Positions 1-7,195 of a stretch of DNA of 17,341 nt are shown piece by piece (positions within the stretch are counted from its first letter, which is position 1; every line of letters begins with the position of its first letter). A program made the translations under genes and the position numbers. The DNA is from CAYXRK01 sp964467615 (lineage in GTDB: Bacteria; Hydrogenedentota; Hydrogenedentia; Hydrogenedentales; GCA-2746185), in the NCBI GenBank assembly GCA_964467615.1, contig CAYXRK010000098.1, positions 1 to 17,341 on the forward strand, in the 5' to 3' direction. A model generated the notes under the pieces. That model was not told where the DNA came from. It saw only the letters and a list, made by a program, of their open reading frames with translations, and searched no databases.

Positions 1-97
1 CCACAAGCGAAACGTTAAGTTGAAAATGTTATTTTGCGTCTCTTCCTAACGGCGCGATCGGGGCCGCACCTATCCAACGAACCCAAGACTCCGTACG

Positions 98-871
98 CTA
101 GATATCGTCGAACGCGCCGCCGCGGCCCTTGCCCGACGCGAACCGCGCCGCGCCGGCCACGGCCTCGTGTTGCAGCGCGACCAGGCCATGTTCGAACTCG
201 TTGCGCATCGCTTCGCCGAAAGGCATGCCGAATTGTTCGTAGGCAGAAAGCCGATCGTGCCGCATGCACAATTGCGGGAACTTCGTGAGTTGCAGCGCCA
301 GCGCCTCGGCCTCCTCGCGAGCGCGTCCCTGTGGCACGACGCGATTCACGAGACCCATCCGCAACGCCTCTTCCGCATAGACTGGTCTGCCCGTGAGGAT
401 CATGTCCATCGCGTGGCCCAACCCCACGAGGCGCGGCAACCGCACGGTCCCGCCGTCGATCAGCGGCACGCCCCAACGGCGGCAATACACGCCGAAGTAC
501 GCGCCCTCCTCGGCGACGCGCATGTCGCACCAGAGCGCCAACTCGAGACCGCCCGCCACCGCAGGCCCCACCACCGCCGCAATCACCGGTTTGCTCAGCA
601 CCATGCGCGAGGGGCCCATCGGGCCGTCGCCTTTGGGCGAAGCGCGCGGGGTTTCGCCGCTTTGCCTCCCGACTGCTTTCAGGTCCGCGCCCGCGCAAAA
701 CGCGCCGCCCTCTCCAGTGAAGACGCCGGCGAGTTGTTCATCGTCTTCGTCGAATGCGCGCCACGCATCCGCGAGCGCCCGCGCCGTTTCGCCATCGACG
801 GCGTTCCGCGCCTCGGGCCGATTGATGATCACCGTCGTGATCGGGCCGTTTCGTTCCACCTTAACTTTCAT
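98..871 (-). CDS. Enoyl-CoA hydratase/isomerase family protein (crotonase fold)
   Basis: This 257-aa protein has the usual length of a single-domain crotonase, a family that acts on acyl-CoA thioesters in the cytoplasm. The first oxyanion-hole segment is AFCAGADLKA (residues 57-66) and the second is GPAVAGGLELAL (102-113). Glu110 sits where rat hydratase has Glu144. The second catalytic Glu, normally in a PE motif after the A-x-FG segment, is absent: the sequence there is YFGVYCRRWGVPLIDGG (125-141). Classical hydration is therefore doubtful, and isomerase, hydrolase or another crotonase chemistry is possible. The ATG at 871 has an AGGA about ten bases upstream and lies 13 bases after the stop of the upstream crotonase gene, so the two are probably co-transcribed. 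The exact substrate cannot be read from the sequence. Confidence 0.9.
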   Translation of the reverse strand: MKVKVERNGPITTVIINRPEARNAVDGETARALADAWRAFDEDDEQLAGVFTGEGGAFCAGADLKAVGRQSGETPRASPKGDGPMGPSRMVLSKPVIAAVVGPAVAGGLELALWCDMRVAEEGAYFGVYCRRWGVPLIDGGTVRLPRLVGLGHAMDMILTGRPVYAEEALRMGLVNRVVPQGRAREEAEALALQLTKFPQLCMRHDRLSAYEQFGMPFGEAMRNEFEHGLVALQHEAVAGAARFASGKGRGGAFDDI

Positions 872-884
872 GCTGCCGTGTTCC

Positions 885-1679
885 TCATTCGCCGGTGAAT
901 TGCGCCGGCCGCTTTTCCAAGAATGCGTTGATGCCTTCGCGCGAGTCCTTGGACATCATCGCGAGCATCAACTGATCGGTGTCCATGTGCGTGATTGCCT
1001 GGTCCATCGCCGACGAAATCGCGTTGATGCTTCGCTTAATCATCTGCGCCGCCATCGGTGGTTTCGCCGCATACGCTCGCGCGACTTCGAGCGCGCGATC
1101 GACGACGCGGTCCGCGCGAACGGCCTCATCGAGAAACCCCCATCGGCACAGCGTCTCCGCGTTTTCGCGCTCGCCGAGAATGATCATGCGTTTCGCCCGG
1201 GCCGGGCCGACAAGCCGCGTACACAACGCCGCGCCATGCCAACTCAGGTTCATGCCAAGGTTGATCTCGGGGTACGCGACGAAACAGTCCTCCGAGCCGA
1301 TCCGGAAATCCAGCGCGGAAACGATGACAGCGCCGCCGCCCAACGCGCCGCCGTTGATCGCCGCGATTGTGATCTGCGGCATTGCGTGGAGTTTCGCCGT
1401 CATCCGCTGGCCGAGTTGCGCGACACGCTGCCGGACTAGCATCGGCTCCTGACTCAGCGCCGCGCGCTCCGGGTCGGTCAGGTCCGCGCCCGCGGTAAAG
1501 TGTTTGCCCGCGCCCATCATGACCACGGCGCGCGTTTCCGTGTCGGCCCGAAACTCATCGGCCATCGCCTCGATTTCGCGCATCAGCGCCAGGCTCAGTG
1601 CGTTTAGTTTGTCCGGCCTATCCAGTGTCACCAGCGCGACTTGCCCCTCGCGCTCAATCCGCAAATGTTCGTAGCTCAT
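885..1679 (-). CDS. Enoyl-CoA hydratase/isomerase family protein (crotonase fold), operon leader
   Basis: This 264-aa crotonase-family protein is a distant paralog of the downstream neighbour. HFTAGADL (60-67) and GGALGGGAVIV (110-120) match the two oxyanion-hole strands. The position of the first catalytic Glu (GGG-C-E in classical hydratases) is Val118 here. The second Glu is present in the YPEINLG segment (Glu138). The active site is thus complementary to that of the neighbour, which keeps the first and lacks the second. The ATG at 1679 has GGGAAG six bases upstream, and a promoter is visible just before it. The operon may handle a branched or aromatic acyl-CoA, but nothing in the window names the pathway. 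Confidence 0.9.
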   Translation of the reverse strand: MSYEHLRIEREGQVALVTLDRPDKLNALSLALMREIEAMADEFRADTETRAVVMMGAGKHFTAGADLTDPERAALSQEPMLVRQRVAQLGQRMTAKLHAMPQITIAAINGGALGGGAVIVSALDFRIGSEDCFVAYPEINLGMNLSWHGAALCTRLVGPARAKRMIILGERENAETLCRWGFLDEAVRADRVVDRALEVARAYAAKPPMAAQMIKRSINAISSAMDQAITHMDTDQLMLAMMSKDSREGINAFLEKRPAQFTGE

Positions 1680-1706
1680 CGATTCTTCCCGCGCCGCAAA
1701 GCGGCC

Positions 1707-1735
1707 ATAATGTGCATACGGCGGCGATTAGTCAA
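1707..1735 (-). promoter_or_regulatory. Sigma70-type promoter for the crotonase operon
   Basis: Read on the minus strand, TTGACT (1735-1730) and CATTAT (1712-1707) are separated by exactly 17 bases. They match the -35 consensus at 5 of 6 and the -10 at 4 of 6 positions. Transcription would start near 1700, about 20 bases before the ATG at 1679. No operator is evident. Confidence 0.55.
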
Positions 1736-1768
1736 CATCCACGGCAGCATGATCGAGGCGAACACACG

Positions 1769-2530
1769 ATGACCATCACAGCCACAGCGAAAGCCCCCAT
1801 CGATGACACCGCCTGGCGCGATCCGCAACTCGCCGCGAAATATCTCGAGGGCGTGCGCGGCGCGGTGCCCTTCGCGGAAGAACAGTTCGACGTCATGCGC
1901 CGGCTCATCGCGGCGTCGGGCGTTCCCATGCGGTCGTTTCTCGACATCGGTTGCGGCGCGGGAGCGGTAGGGTCGGCCTTATTGGCGCGATGGCCCGAAG
2001 CGCGCGGCGTATTCGTGGACTTCTCGCCGAAGATGATCGAGGAAGCCCGCAAGAACTTGGGACATTTGGGCGACCGCGTGCGGATTATCGAACTCGACTA
2101 CGGAGAACCGGCATGGGTTGAAACGGTCCGCGCCGACGCGCCGTTTTCGGCCATCGTGTCCGGATACTCGATTCACCATCAGACGCACGAACGCAAGCGT
2201 GAAATCTACCGCGAAATTTTTGGGTTGCTCGCTCCAGGCGCGTTCTTCGTGAATATCGAACACGTCGCTTCCGCCACGCCCTGGCTGAGCGCCCGGTTCG
2301 ATGATCGCTTCATCGACGCGTTGTATACCTTTGAATCGGGGCGCGGCGGCGGACGCACACGCGAGCAAATCGCCGACGAGTATTACCACCGCGATGATAA
2401 ACAGGCAAACATTCTCGCGCCGGTCGAGCAGCAATGCGAGTGGCTGCGCGCGATCGGTTTCGAGGACGTCGACTGCTACTTCAAGCACTTCGAACTCGGC
2501 GTCTTCGGCGGGCGCAAGCCGGCGGATTAG
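1769..2530 (+). CDS. Class I SAM-dependent methyltransferase
   Basis: This 253-aa cytoplasmic protein has a Rossmann-type methyltransferase core. Motif I is FLDIGCGAG (57-65), followed by an acidic residue at the end of strand 2 in VFVDFSPKMI (Asp84), which would bind the ribose of SAM. An aromatic/His-rich segment SGYSIHHQ follows at the usual motif IV position. The C-terminal part (YYHRDDKQANILAPVEQQCEWLRAIGF) resembles methyltransferases of the Methyltransf_11/25 type acting on small molecules. The ATG at 1769 is preferred because the protein aligns from there; an in-frame ATG at 1598 would add 57 low-complexity residues that run over the divergent promoter. The gene diverges from the crotonase operon. 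The substrate is unknown. Confidence 0.85.
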   Translation: MTITATAKAPIDDTAWRDPQLAAKYLEGVRGAVPFAEEQFDVMRRLIAASGVPMRSFLDIGCGAGAVGSALLARWPEARGVFVDFSPKMIEEARKNLGHLGDRVRIIELDYGEPAWVETVRADAPFSAIVSGYSIHHQTHERKREIYREIFGLLAPGAFFVNIEHVASATPWLSARFDDRFIDALYTFESGRGGGRTREQIADEYYHRDDKQANILAPVEQQCEWLRAIGFEDVDCYFKHFELGVFGGRKPAD

Positions 2531-2588
2531 TGTCCTGAGTCTCAAATTCGTTTCAAAAGTCGCGCTCCCGCAAGTCCGAAATTCGCGT

Positions 2589-2704
2589 CCAACACCCCAC
2601 GGATCGCTCAGCTAATCGTGCTCGGCAGTTCGCAATATCCCCATTTTCATCCTTTCTAGATGAAAGCCCGCTTTCATGACGACTCAAATTAGACGGGGTG
2701 TTGG
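2589..2704. repeat. Ten-bp inverted repeat enclosing alternative hairpins
   Basis: CCAACACCCC (2589-2598) and GGGGTGTTGG (2695-2704) are perfect reverse complements about 96 bases apart. Between them, TTTCATC (2645-2651), GATGAAA (2659-2665) and CTTTCAT (2671-2677) allow two mutually exclusive 7-bp hairpins that share the middle arm. No T-tract follows, so a simple terminator is unlikely. The segment lies at the left edge of the phage-like element and belongs to an otherwise gene-free stretch (2531-2831). Confidence 0.45.
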
Positions 2705-2728
2705 CTACTACGTCGATTAGGTTGCGTC

Positions 2729-2760
2729 GGGGTTGTAACGGGGTTGTAACGGGGTTGTAT
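2729..2760 (+). repeat. Tandem 11-bp direct repeats GGGGTTGTAAC (iteron/operator-like)
   Basis: Two perfect head-to-tail copies of GGGGTTGTAAC (2729-2739 and 2740-2750) are followed by a third, GGGGTTGTAT (2751-2760), that diverges at its end. The 11-bp period is about one helical turn, so bound proteins would line up on one DNA face. The third copy overlaps the probable -35 element of the element's first promoter. This suits binding sites for an autoregulator or a replication initiator. Confidence 0.6.
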
Positions 2761-2783
2761 TCGAGGGGCAGTACCCCTATTAA
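2755..2783 (+). promoter_or_regulatory. Candidate promoter/operator of the phage-like element
   Basis: TTGTAT (2755-2760) and TATTAA (2778-2783) are 17 bases apart. They match the -35 at 3 of 6 and the -10 at 4 of 6 positions. The spacer contains the inverted repeat AGGGG-CAGTA-CCCCT (2764-2778), so a repressor could sit directly between the boxes. An AT-rich run follows. The first gene starts about 50 bases downstream at 2832. Confidence 0.4.
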
Positions 2784-2831
2784 AAATATTGCAGGATGTT
2801 TGCGGTTTCAACACCGCAAAGGAATCTTGCA

Positions 2832-3164
2832 ATGTCACACGCACCCGTCGAACTACTCCGGCTATCCGAGGCCGCGCGACACGTTCCAACTCGCCCGAAC
2901 GTCGCAACGCTTTGGCGCTGGGCACGCAAAGGCGTCAAGGCAAGAAACGGCGAACGCATCCGCCTAGCGCATCGTCGAATTGGTGGCGTGATCTACGTCG
3001 AACCTTCGGCGCTGGACGAATTCTTTTCCGCGTTGACTAGCGCGGACGTTCAACACTTCGAGCGGCGCGACGAACCGGCCAAACTCCCGCGCGAACGCAC
3101 GGACACGCAACGCGCCAAGGCTGTCGAGAAGGCCCGGACGCGGCTGAAGGCATTGGTAGGTTAA
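2832..3164 (+). CDS. Small helix-turn-helix protein, DUF1580-like (excisionase/regulator type)
   Basis: This 110-aa protein has an N-terminal winged-helix pattern: LLRLSEAARHVPTRPNV (8-24), then ATLWRWARKGVKARNG (25-40) and a strand RRIGGVIYVEPSALDEFF (48-65). This is the layout of DUF1580 and MerR/Xis-like DNA-binding proteins common in planctomycete mobile elements, where the TLWRWARKG segment would be the recognition helix. The C-terminal 40 residues are basic and probably helical. The start at 2832 has AAAGGA about nine bases upstream; an earlier in-frame ATG at 2796 has no such site. It is the first gene of the element, three bases before the primase gene, and sits behind the tandem repeats. 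It may be the regulator that binds them (inference). Confidence 0.75.
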   Translation: MSHAPVELLRLSEAARHVPTRPNVATLWRWARKGVKARNGERIRLAHRRIGGVIYVEPSALDEFFSALTSADVQHFERRDEPAKLPRERTDTQRAKAVEKARTRLKALVG

Positions 3165-3166
3165 CT

Positions 3167-5503
3167 GTGGCGACGGCAACACAATCCGCGCCGTCGTTAC
3201 TCGCGGAAGCGCACGCGATGCAAGAGAGCGGCTGTCACCTGGTCTGCCAAAGGGTTGACCGATCCACGCCGGAAGGTATCCCTTGGACTTCCGCACCGGC
3301 CCCGTGTTGGGATGAGTCTCGCGCGTGGATTGCCGAAGAGGATCGTATCGCGATCTATCTTGGCCGGAGTAAGCGGGCCGTGTTGGACATCGATCCGCGC
3401 AACGGCGGCGCTATTCCCGACGGGCTTCCCAAAACACAAACGGTGCGCACGGGCGGCGGTGGCTGGCATTTCCATTTCGCGTTCGATTCGAGCACCGTTG
3501 ACAAACAGCGGACGATTATTTCGCCTGGCGTCGAACTCTTGGCCGGGAACTCAATCGTTCCCGTTGTAGGCTCCATGCATCATTCTGGCAATCGCTACGA
3601 ATGGGAACCGAACGCCACACCCGATGACGTAGAACTCGCGCCGCTTCCCAATTGGCTTGCGGAAAAACTGAAGCAGCGCGCGCCAAGAAAACCCGCCACA
3701 CCCAACGGCGCGGTACATCGGAACAGGCACGCGGGAGACGCGAATCAAGCGTACCTTTTGGCGGGACTCGCGGGTGAATGCGAGAAGGTGCGCAACGCTA
3801 CGAAAAGAGAACGAAACTCGACGTTGTACAAGTCGTCCTGCGCAGTGGGCGAACTCGTTTCCGCAGGACTGAGCGAAGACGTAAGCGTGTCCGAACTTAC
3901 TGAGGCGGCGCTCGATGCGGGACTCGAACCGCGCGAAATCCCTGGGACGATTAGGAGCGGCATCAACAGGGGCAAACAGAATCCGCGCTCGATACCGGAA
4001 CGAGTACGTGCGGCCCCGGCCAAGCGGGAGAAGCGAAAGGGGTGCGGACGGCCTTCGCTGACAGTAGTCAGCGACAACGGACACGCCCCCGACGCGGCAA
4101 TGATTGCGCCCAGCGACGATCTGGAATTCCGGCGATCCGAACTATGCACAGACTTGGCAGCGGCGCGAATCTTTTGCAATCCCGACGGAGTAGGCGCTGG
4201 CAGCTACGTGAAGCATACGCCCGGCCTTGGTTGGCAGTTTTACGACGGCACGCGGTGGCGGCTGAATGACAATGGGCGCGTGGAGTCAATGGCCGCAAGT
4301 GTTGGCGATTGGTACCGCAACGAAGCGCGGCGCATGGTAGCGGAGCGCGAGAACGACAAACTAATCAAGCATGTGCTCGCGTGGGCGCGGTACTGCGAAT
4401 CGGAGCGTGGAGTACGCGCGATCCTCAAGATGAGCGAGAACGCGCTGCACGCACCCATCGAAGACTTCGACAACGATCCACATCTGGTCAACTGTCAGAA
4501 TTGCACGCTGGACTTTTCGCGGCTCGCACCCGGCGCTGAAATCCCCAGTCATCGGGATCATTGTAGCGCCGATATGCTCACCCGCCTGATTAAAGCAGGC
4601 TGGTACATGGAGGCGAAGCGGACATCATGGGAATCGTTTCTTGCGCGAATTCAGCCGAACGAAGCGATACGCAGATTCTTGAAACGCGCGATTGGCTACT
4701 CACTTTTAGGCTTGACCGTGGAGCAAGTCTTCTTCATCGCGTGGGGCGGCGGCGCGAACGGCAAGACCACATTACTTAATACGATCCTACACGCATTCGG
4801 ATCGGACTACGCGCTCCAATGCGATCCGCGTTCGTTCATGCAGACCCGGCCCGACGCCATCCGAAACGACCTTGCCGATCTTCGTGGCGTCCGACTTGTG
4901 ACTGCAATCGAAACGAGCGACGGGAACCGCCTTGACGAATCGCTCGTGAAGGCTGCGACGGGCGGCGAATCGTTGCGCGTGAGGCGACTCTATCAGGAAG
5001 CATTCTCGTATCGTCCGCAGTTCAAATTGTGGATGGCGACGAATCACAAACCGAGGATCGCCGGCACTGACCACGCTATATGGCGGCGCGTACTACTTAT
5101 ACCCTTTACTGTCACTATCAGTGACGCGGACCGCGATCCCAAACTTGCGGCCCGGCTTGAAGCTGAGGCCGAGGGAATTCTCGCGTGGGCTGTCGAAGGC
5201 GCGGTCGAGTATCTACGCGACGGACTCAACCCGCCCGATTGTGTTCGCGCTGCAACCCGCGAGTACCGAAACGAACAAGACACAGTAGGACAATTCATCG
5301 CCGACGCATGCGTAGTGAATCCATCGGTGACTTCCGCGAAAGGTGAACTCTATATCGCGTATTCAGCGTGGTGTGAGGGCGAAGGCGAGAAGCCCGTAAG
5401 TAAACGTCGATTTGGTGAATCACTTCTCGCACGCCCTGAAATCGACGATGGGCGATCCAGTGACCGCAAGTCGCGCATTTGGATCGGAATTTCAAAAACA
5501 TGA
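3167..5503 (+). CDS. Primase-polymerase / D5-type SF3 helicase, P4-family replication protein
   Basis: This 778-aa protein combines two replication modules. Residues 1-170 are an archaeo-eukaryotic-type Prim-Pol domain: AVLDIDPRNGG holds the metal-binding DID (74-76), TGGGGWHFHF (95-104) follows, and SMHHSGNRYEW (136-146) ends it. A helical linker at 190-275 resembles the PriCT region. The C-terminal half is a D5_N/SF3 helicase with Walker A GGGANGKTT (527-535), a Walker B-like strand VRLVTAIETSDG (575-586), sensor 1 LWMATNHKPRI (621-631) and Arg-rich RRVLLIPF (640-647), then a winged-helix end. It would prime and unwind the element's own origin. The GTG at 3167 has GGTAGG six bases upstream and directly follows the HTH gene stop. 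The length is typical for P4/plasmid primases and the gene looks intact. Confidence 0.93.
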   Translation: MATATQSAPSLLAEAHAMQESGCHLVCQRVDRSTPEGIPWTSAPAPCWDESRAWIAEEDRIAIYLGRSKRAVLDIDPRNGGAIPDGLPKTQTVRTGGGGWHFHFAFDSSTVDKQRTIISPGVELLAGNSIVPVVGSMHHSGNRYEWEPNATPDDVELAPLPNWLAEKLKQRAPRKPATPNGAVHRNRHAGDANQAYLLAGLAGECEKVRNATKRERNSTLYKSSCAVGELVSAGLSEDVSVSELTEAALDAGLEPREIPGTIRSGINRGKQNPRSIPERVRAAPAKREKRKGCGRPSLTVVSDNGHAPDAAMIAPSDDLEFRRSELCTDLAAARIFCNPDGVGAGSYVKHTPGLGWQFYDGTRWRLNDNGRVESMAASVGDWYRNEARRMVAERENDKLIKHVLAWARYCESERGVRAILKMSENALHAPIEDFDNDPHLVNCQNCTLDFSRLAPGAEIPSHRDHCSADMLTRLIKAGWYMEAKRTSWESFLARIQPNEAIRRFLKRAIGYSLLGLTVEQVFFIAWGGGANGKTTLLNTILHAFGSDYALQCDPRSFMQTRPDAIRNDLADLRGVRLVTAIETSDGNRLDESLVKAATGGESLRVRRLYQEAFSYRPQFKLWMATNHKPRIAGTDHAIWRRVLLIPFTVTISDADRDPKLAARLEAEAEGILAWAVEGAVEYLRDGLNPPDCVRAATREYRNEQDTVGQFIADACVVNPSVTSAKGELYIAYSAWCEGEGEKPVSKRRFGESLLARPEIDDGRSSDRKSRIWIGISKT

Positions 5504-5505
5504 TC

Positions 5506-5680
5506 GGACACAAGGACACAACGGACGTTGTTTTCGTAACTCTCTCTAGGTGTTTTTTCTATAGGGACTTTACGAAATGAATGTCCGATATGTTCGGTAG
5601 GAGGCTGAGAACACTATGCAAAACGTAGCGGTGCAACGGTTTACGGGAATTCGCGCGACCGGACACAACGGGACACAACG
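5506..5680 (+). repeat. Four GGACACAA iteron-like repeats (possible origin)
   Basis: GGACACAA occurs twice in tandem at 5506-5513 and 5514-5521, just after the primase stop, and twice again as GGACACAACG at 5661-5670 and 5671-5680. All copies have the same orientation, and the pairs are about 150 bases apart. A near-palindrome CAACG-GA-CGTTG (5519-5530) follows the first pair. Between the pairs lie an AT-richer run and CCGA-TATGT-TCGG (5584-5596). Paired iterons beside a P4-type primase are expected of a replication origin; function is inferred. Confidence 0.5.
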
Positions 5681-5996
5681 CATTTTGCGGCCATGTTTGG
5701 CCCGCGACTTGGGCTATCCGGCGCGGGGAAACCGACCCATTCGGAGCACTGAGACGGACATGAACAACACTCTCGCGGCAGCCGGGACGGTCAACGGCGG
5801 TGCTACCGCAACCGTAGCGGCAATCGAGGCGGAACCGGAGCGGACGATGTATCACTATGCTATTACAATAGGGTACCCCCTTTTTCTTTTGGCCGACAAA
5901 GGTAATAGACCGTTTCGTCAATACCGCGTGTTTTCTCACTCAAAACGGCCTGCCTTTACGGGGCTTCCCGGATCGGCGGGTTGGAATCTGACCTGA
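5616..5996 (+). CDS. Possible small hypothetical protein (126 aa, doubtful)
   Basis: This open frame starts at an ATG with TAGGAGG eleven bases upstream (5598-5604) and ends 36 bases before the small terminase gene, so it fits the operon spacing. I do not recognise the product. The composition is uneven: Arg/Gly-rich at the start, Ala/Thr/Gly-rich at residues 50-70, then aromatic residues. The second iteron pair lies inside it. A shorter version from the ATG at 5760 (78 aa) is possible, or the whole stretch 5504-6032 may be a non-coding origin/regulatory region. No domain, signal peptide or clear membrane segment is evident. Confidence 0.3.
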   Translation: MQNVAVQRFTGIRATGHNGTQRILRPCLARDLGYPARGNRPIRSTETDMNNTLAAAGTVNGGATATVAAIEAEPERTMYHYAITIGYPLFLLADKGNRPFRQYRVFSHSKRPAFTGLPGSAGWNLT

Positions 5997-6032
5997 AATC
6001 GAGTCGAAGTGTGAAAGTAGGAGGTAATCGAA

Positions 6033-6497
6033 ATGGCGACAAAGCCGGAAGGCACTCACGGTTCATGGCGGGCGAAAAGAGAACTCGTTCCGCCCAAACA
6101 CGCCGAAGGGTTGCCGGAACCGCCCGCCGAATTATCGGCTGCGGCAAAACGAGAATGGTATCGGCTAATTGGCGAAATGGACGCATCGATCTTGTCGAAG
6201 GCGGACCGAAACGAGTTGGCCAGACTCTGCGTGCTTTGGAGTCAGTACGAAGAATGCCAAGAGGCGCTCGCGGACGGCGGGCTGATAGAGACGCACACGA
6301 ACGTCAAAGGTCACTCGTTTACCGCCATTCGTGCTGAAGCAACTCTCGCGCTGAAGATCGGCGAACAGCTGGTACGGCTCGCATCGCGTTTCGGGTTGAC
6401 ACCGGCGGCACGCGCGAGCATCGGAATCAAACGTGCCGACAACACAACCGCGAACGACAAAAAGGTGGCGCGGTTTGGACTGCGGAGGTTGAAATGA
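6033..6497 (+). CDS. terS: Phage terminase small subunit, P27 family
   Basis: This 154-aa protein matches the P27-type small terminase in length and layout. It has an N-terminal Pro-rich segment (PPKHAEGLPEPPAEL), then LSAAAKREWYRLIGEM (36-51), a helical core with DRNELARLCVLWSQYEECQE, and the hallmark C-terminal FGLTPAARASI (118-128). TerS recognises the packaging site and recruits TerL for headful DNA packaging. The start at 6033 has a perfect AGGAGG (6019-6024) eight bases upstream. The gene overlaps the next by four bases (ATGA), implying translational coupling. No large terminase gene follows anywhere in the window, which is unusual for a complete phage and normal for satellites that redirect a helper's packaging. 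Confidence 0.85.
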   Translation: MATKPEGTHGSWRAKRELVPPKHAEGLPEPPAELSAAAKREWYRLIGEMDASILSKADRNELARLCVLWSQYEECQEALADGGLIETHTNVKGHSFTAIRAEATLALKIGEQLVRLASRFGLTPAARASIGIKRADNTTANDKKVARFGLRRLK

Positions 6498-6850
6498 TCG
6501 CGGCACTCACACGGCGGCACGGGCGATTGATCGCATCCGCGCTAACTCACGAATCGGCGCACTGCGTCATCGGTTTCAGACTTGGCGTTACGCCTGTTTC
6601 GATTCACGTCAAAGCAGACGGGCACGGGCTGACTGAATACCAATCATTGGCGCGAGTCACTCGATTCAAGAACGCCGTCATATCGCTTACCGGCCCGGCG
6701 GCTGAAGTGAGGGCTGGATTCAGCACGGCATTTCAATGGCTATCAGCCCGTGGCAGAAGTCGAGATTGCCACATACGCGCGCCATGCCGAAAGGCGCGCT
6801 CCTTCGCAATGACGAATTTGGGCCACTTTTCGGGTCTCGAACCGGGTTAG
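6494..6850 (+). CDS. M41/FtsH-like HEXXH protein, N-terminal part (probably truncated)
   Basis: The 118-aa product carries LTHESAHCVIGFRLG (17-31), with a HEXXH zinc-binding motif at 19-23, and ISLTGPAAEVRAG (63-75). This combination is seen in the M41 (FtsH-type) protease domain and in small stand-alone M41-like proteins of mobile elements. After residue 75 the sequence becomes Arg/Cys-rich and loses family character, and it ends at a TAG (6848-6850). The next frame-matched segment (from 6878) looks like the missing C-terminal half, so the gene is probably broken or recoded. The start overlaps the terS stop (ATGA). If active it would be a cytoplasmic metallopeptidase. The peptidase assignment rests on motifs alone. 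Confidence 0.6.
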   Translation: MIAALTRRHGRLIASALTHESAHCVIGFRLGVTPVSIHVKADGHGLTEYQSLARVTRFKNAVISLTGPAAEVRAGFSTAFQWLSARGRSRDCHIRAPCRKARSFAMTNLGHFSGLEPG

Positions 6851-6877
6851 GTCAGGCGAGGGAGGACACTCGAAACG

Positions 6878-7195
6878 GTGGACGACTTTTGCCACGGGCT
6901 GCTATGGGGCGATGACTACAAGAGCGCGGCGGCTTTGTTGGGCAGCGACGAAGCGGTGATACGCGCCGCATGGAACGCAGCGCACTCCCGCGTTGCGACG
7001 GATTGGCGATTGATCGCTTCGCTGGCCCACGAACTCGGTGACACAAAAGGTTTAACACTCTCCGGCGATGCACTTATGCGAGTGCTGAAACGGAGTCAAG
7101 CAAACATCGCCCTGACAAAGGGCGGCATATTTGGAGAAACTCGAAATGGACATCATGGCGAAACTACGTACAGGCTTCCGCAAGTCATCGCGTGA
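6878..7195 (+). CDS. Probable C-terminal half of the M41-like protein
   Basis: This 105-aa frame begins at a GTG with GGGAGG about twelve bases upstream, and it is in the same frame as the HEXXH protein that ends at the TAG 27 bases earlier. Residues 11-70 (GDDYKSAAALLG, then AAWNAAHSRVATDWRLIASLAHEL and LTLSGDALMRVL) follow the pattern D...A..L, W..A...V..DW..I..LA..L, L.G..L that closes small M41-like proteins. It overlaps the following coiled-coil gene by 50 bases. Read separately it has no recognisable function; read through the TAG, the two would give a single protein of about 233 residues. Confidence 0.5.
   Translation: MDDFCHGLLWGDDYKSAAALLGSDEAVIRAAWNAAHSRVATDWRLIASLAHELGDTKGLTLSGDALMRVLKRSQANIALTKGGIFGETRNGHHGETTYRLPQVIA

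Noticed and set aside
167..1439. Long plus-strand frames opposite the crotonase genes
   Set aside because: Arg/Pro/Ala-rich shadows of GC-biased third positions; the minus-strand frames have clear family motifs and ribosome binding sites.
2729..2760. CRISPR-like array
   Set aside because: The units are contiguous 11-mers without spacers; this fits iterons or operators.
5559..5939. Minus-strand 126-codon frame in the primase-terS gap
   Set aside because: Opposite to all neighbouring genes and without a ribosome binding site or recognisable features.
6737..6916. 59-codon plus-strand frame MAISPWQKSR... spanning the M41-like gap
   Set aside because: Open in the third frame but has no ribosome binding site and no recognisable features; possibly a frameshift remnant, not supported as a gene.
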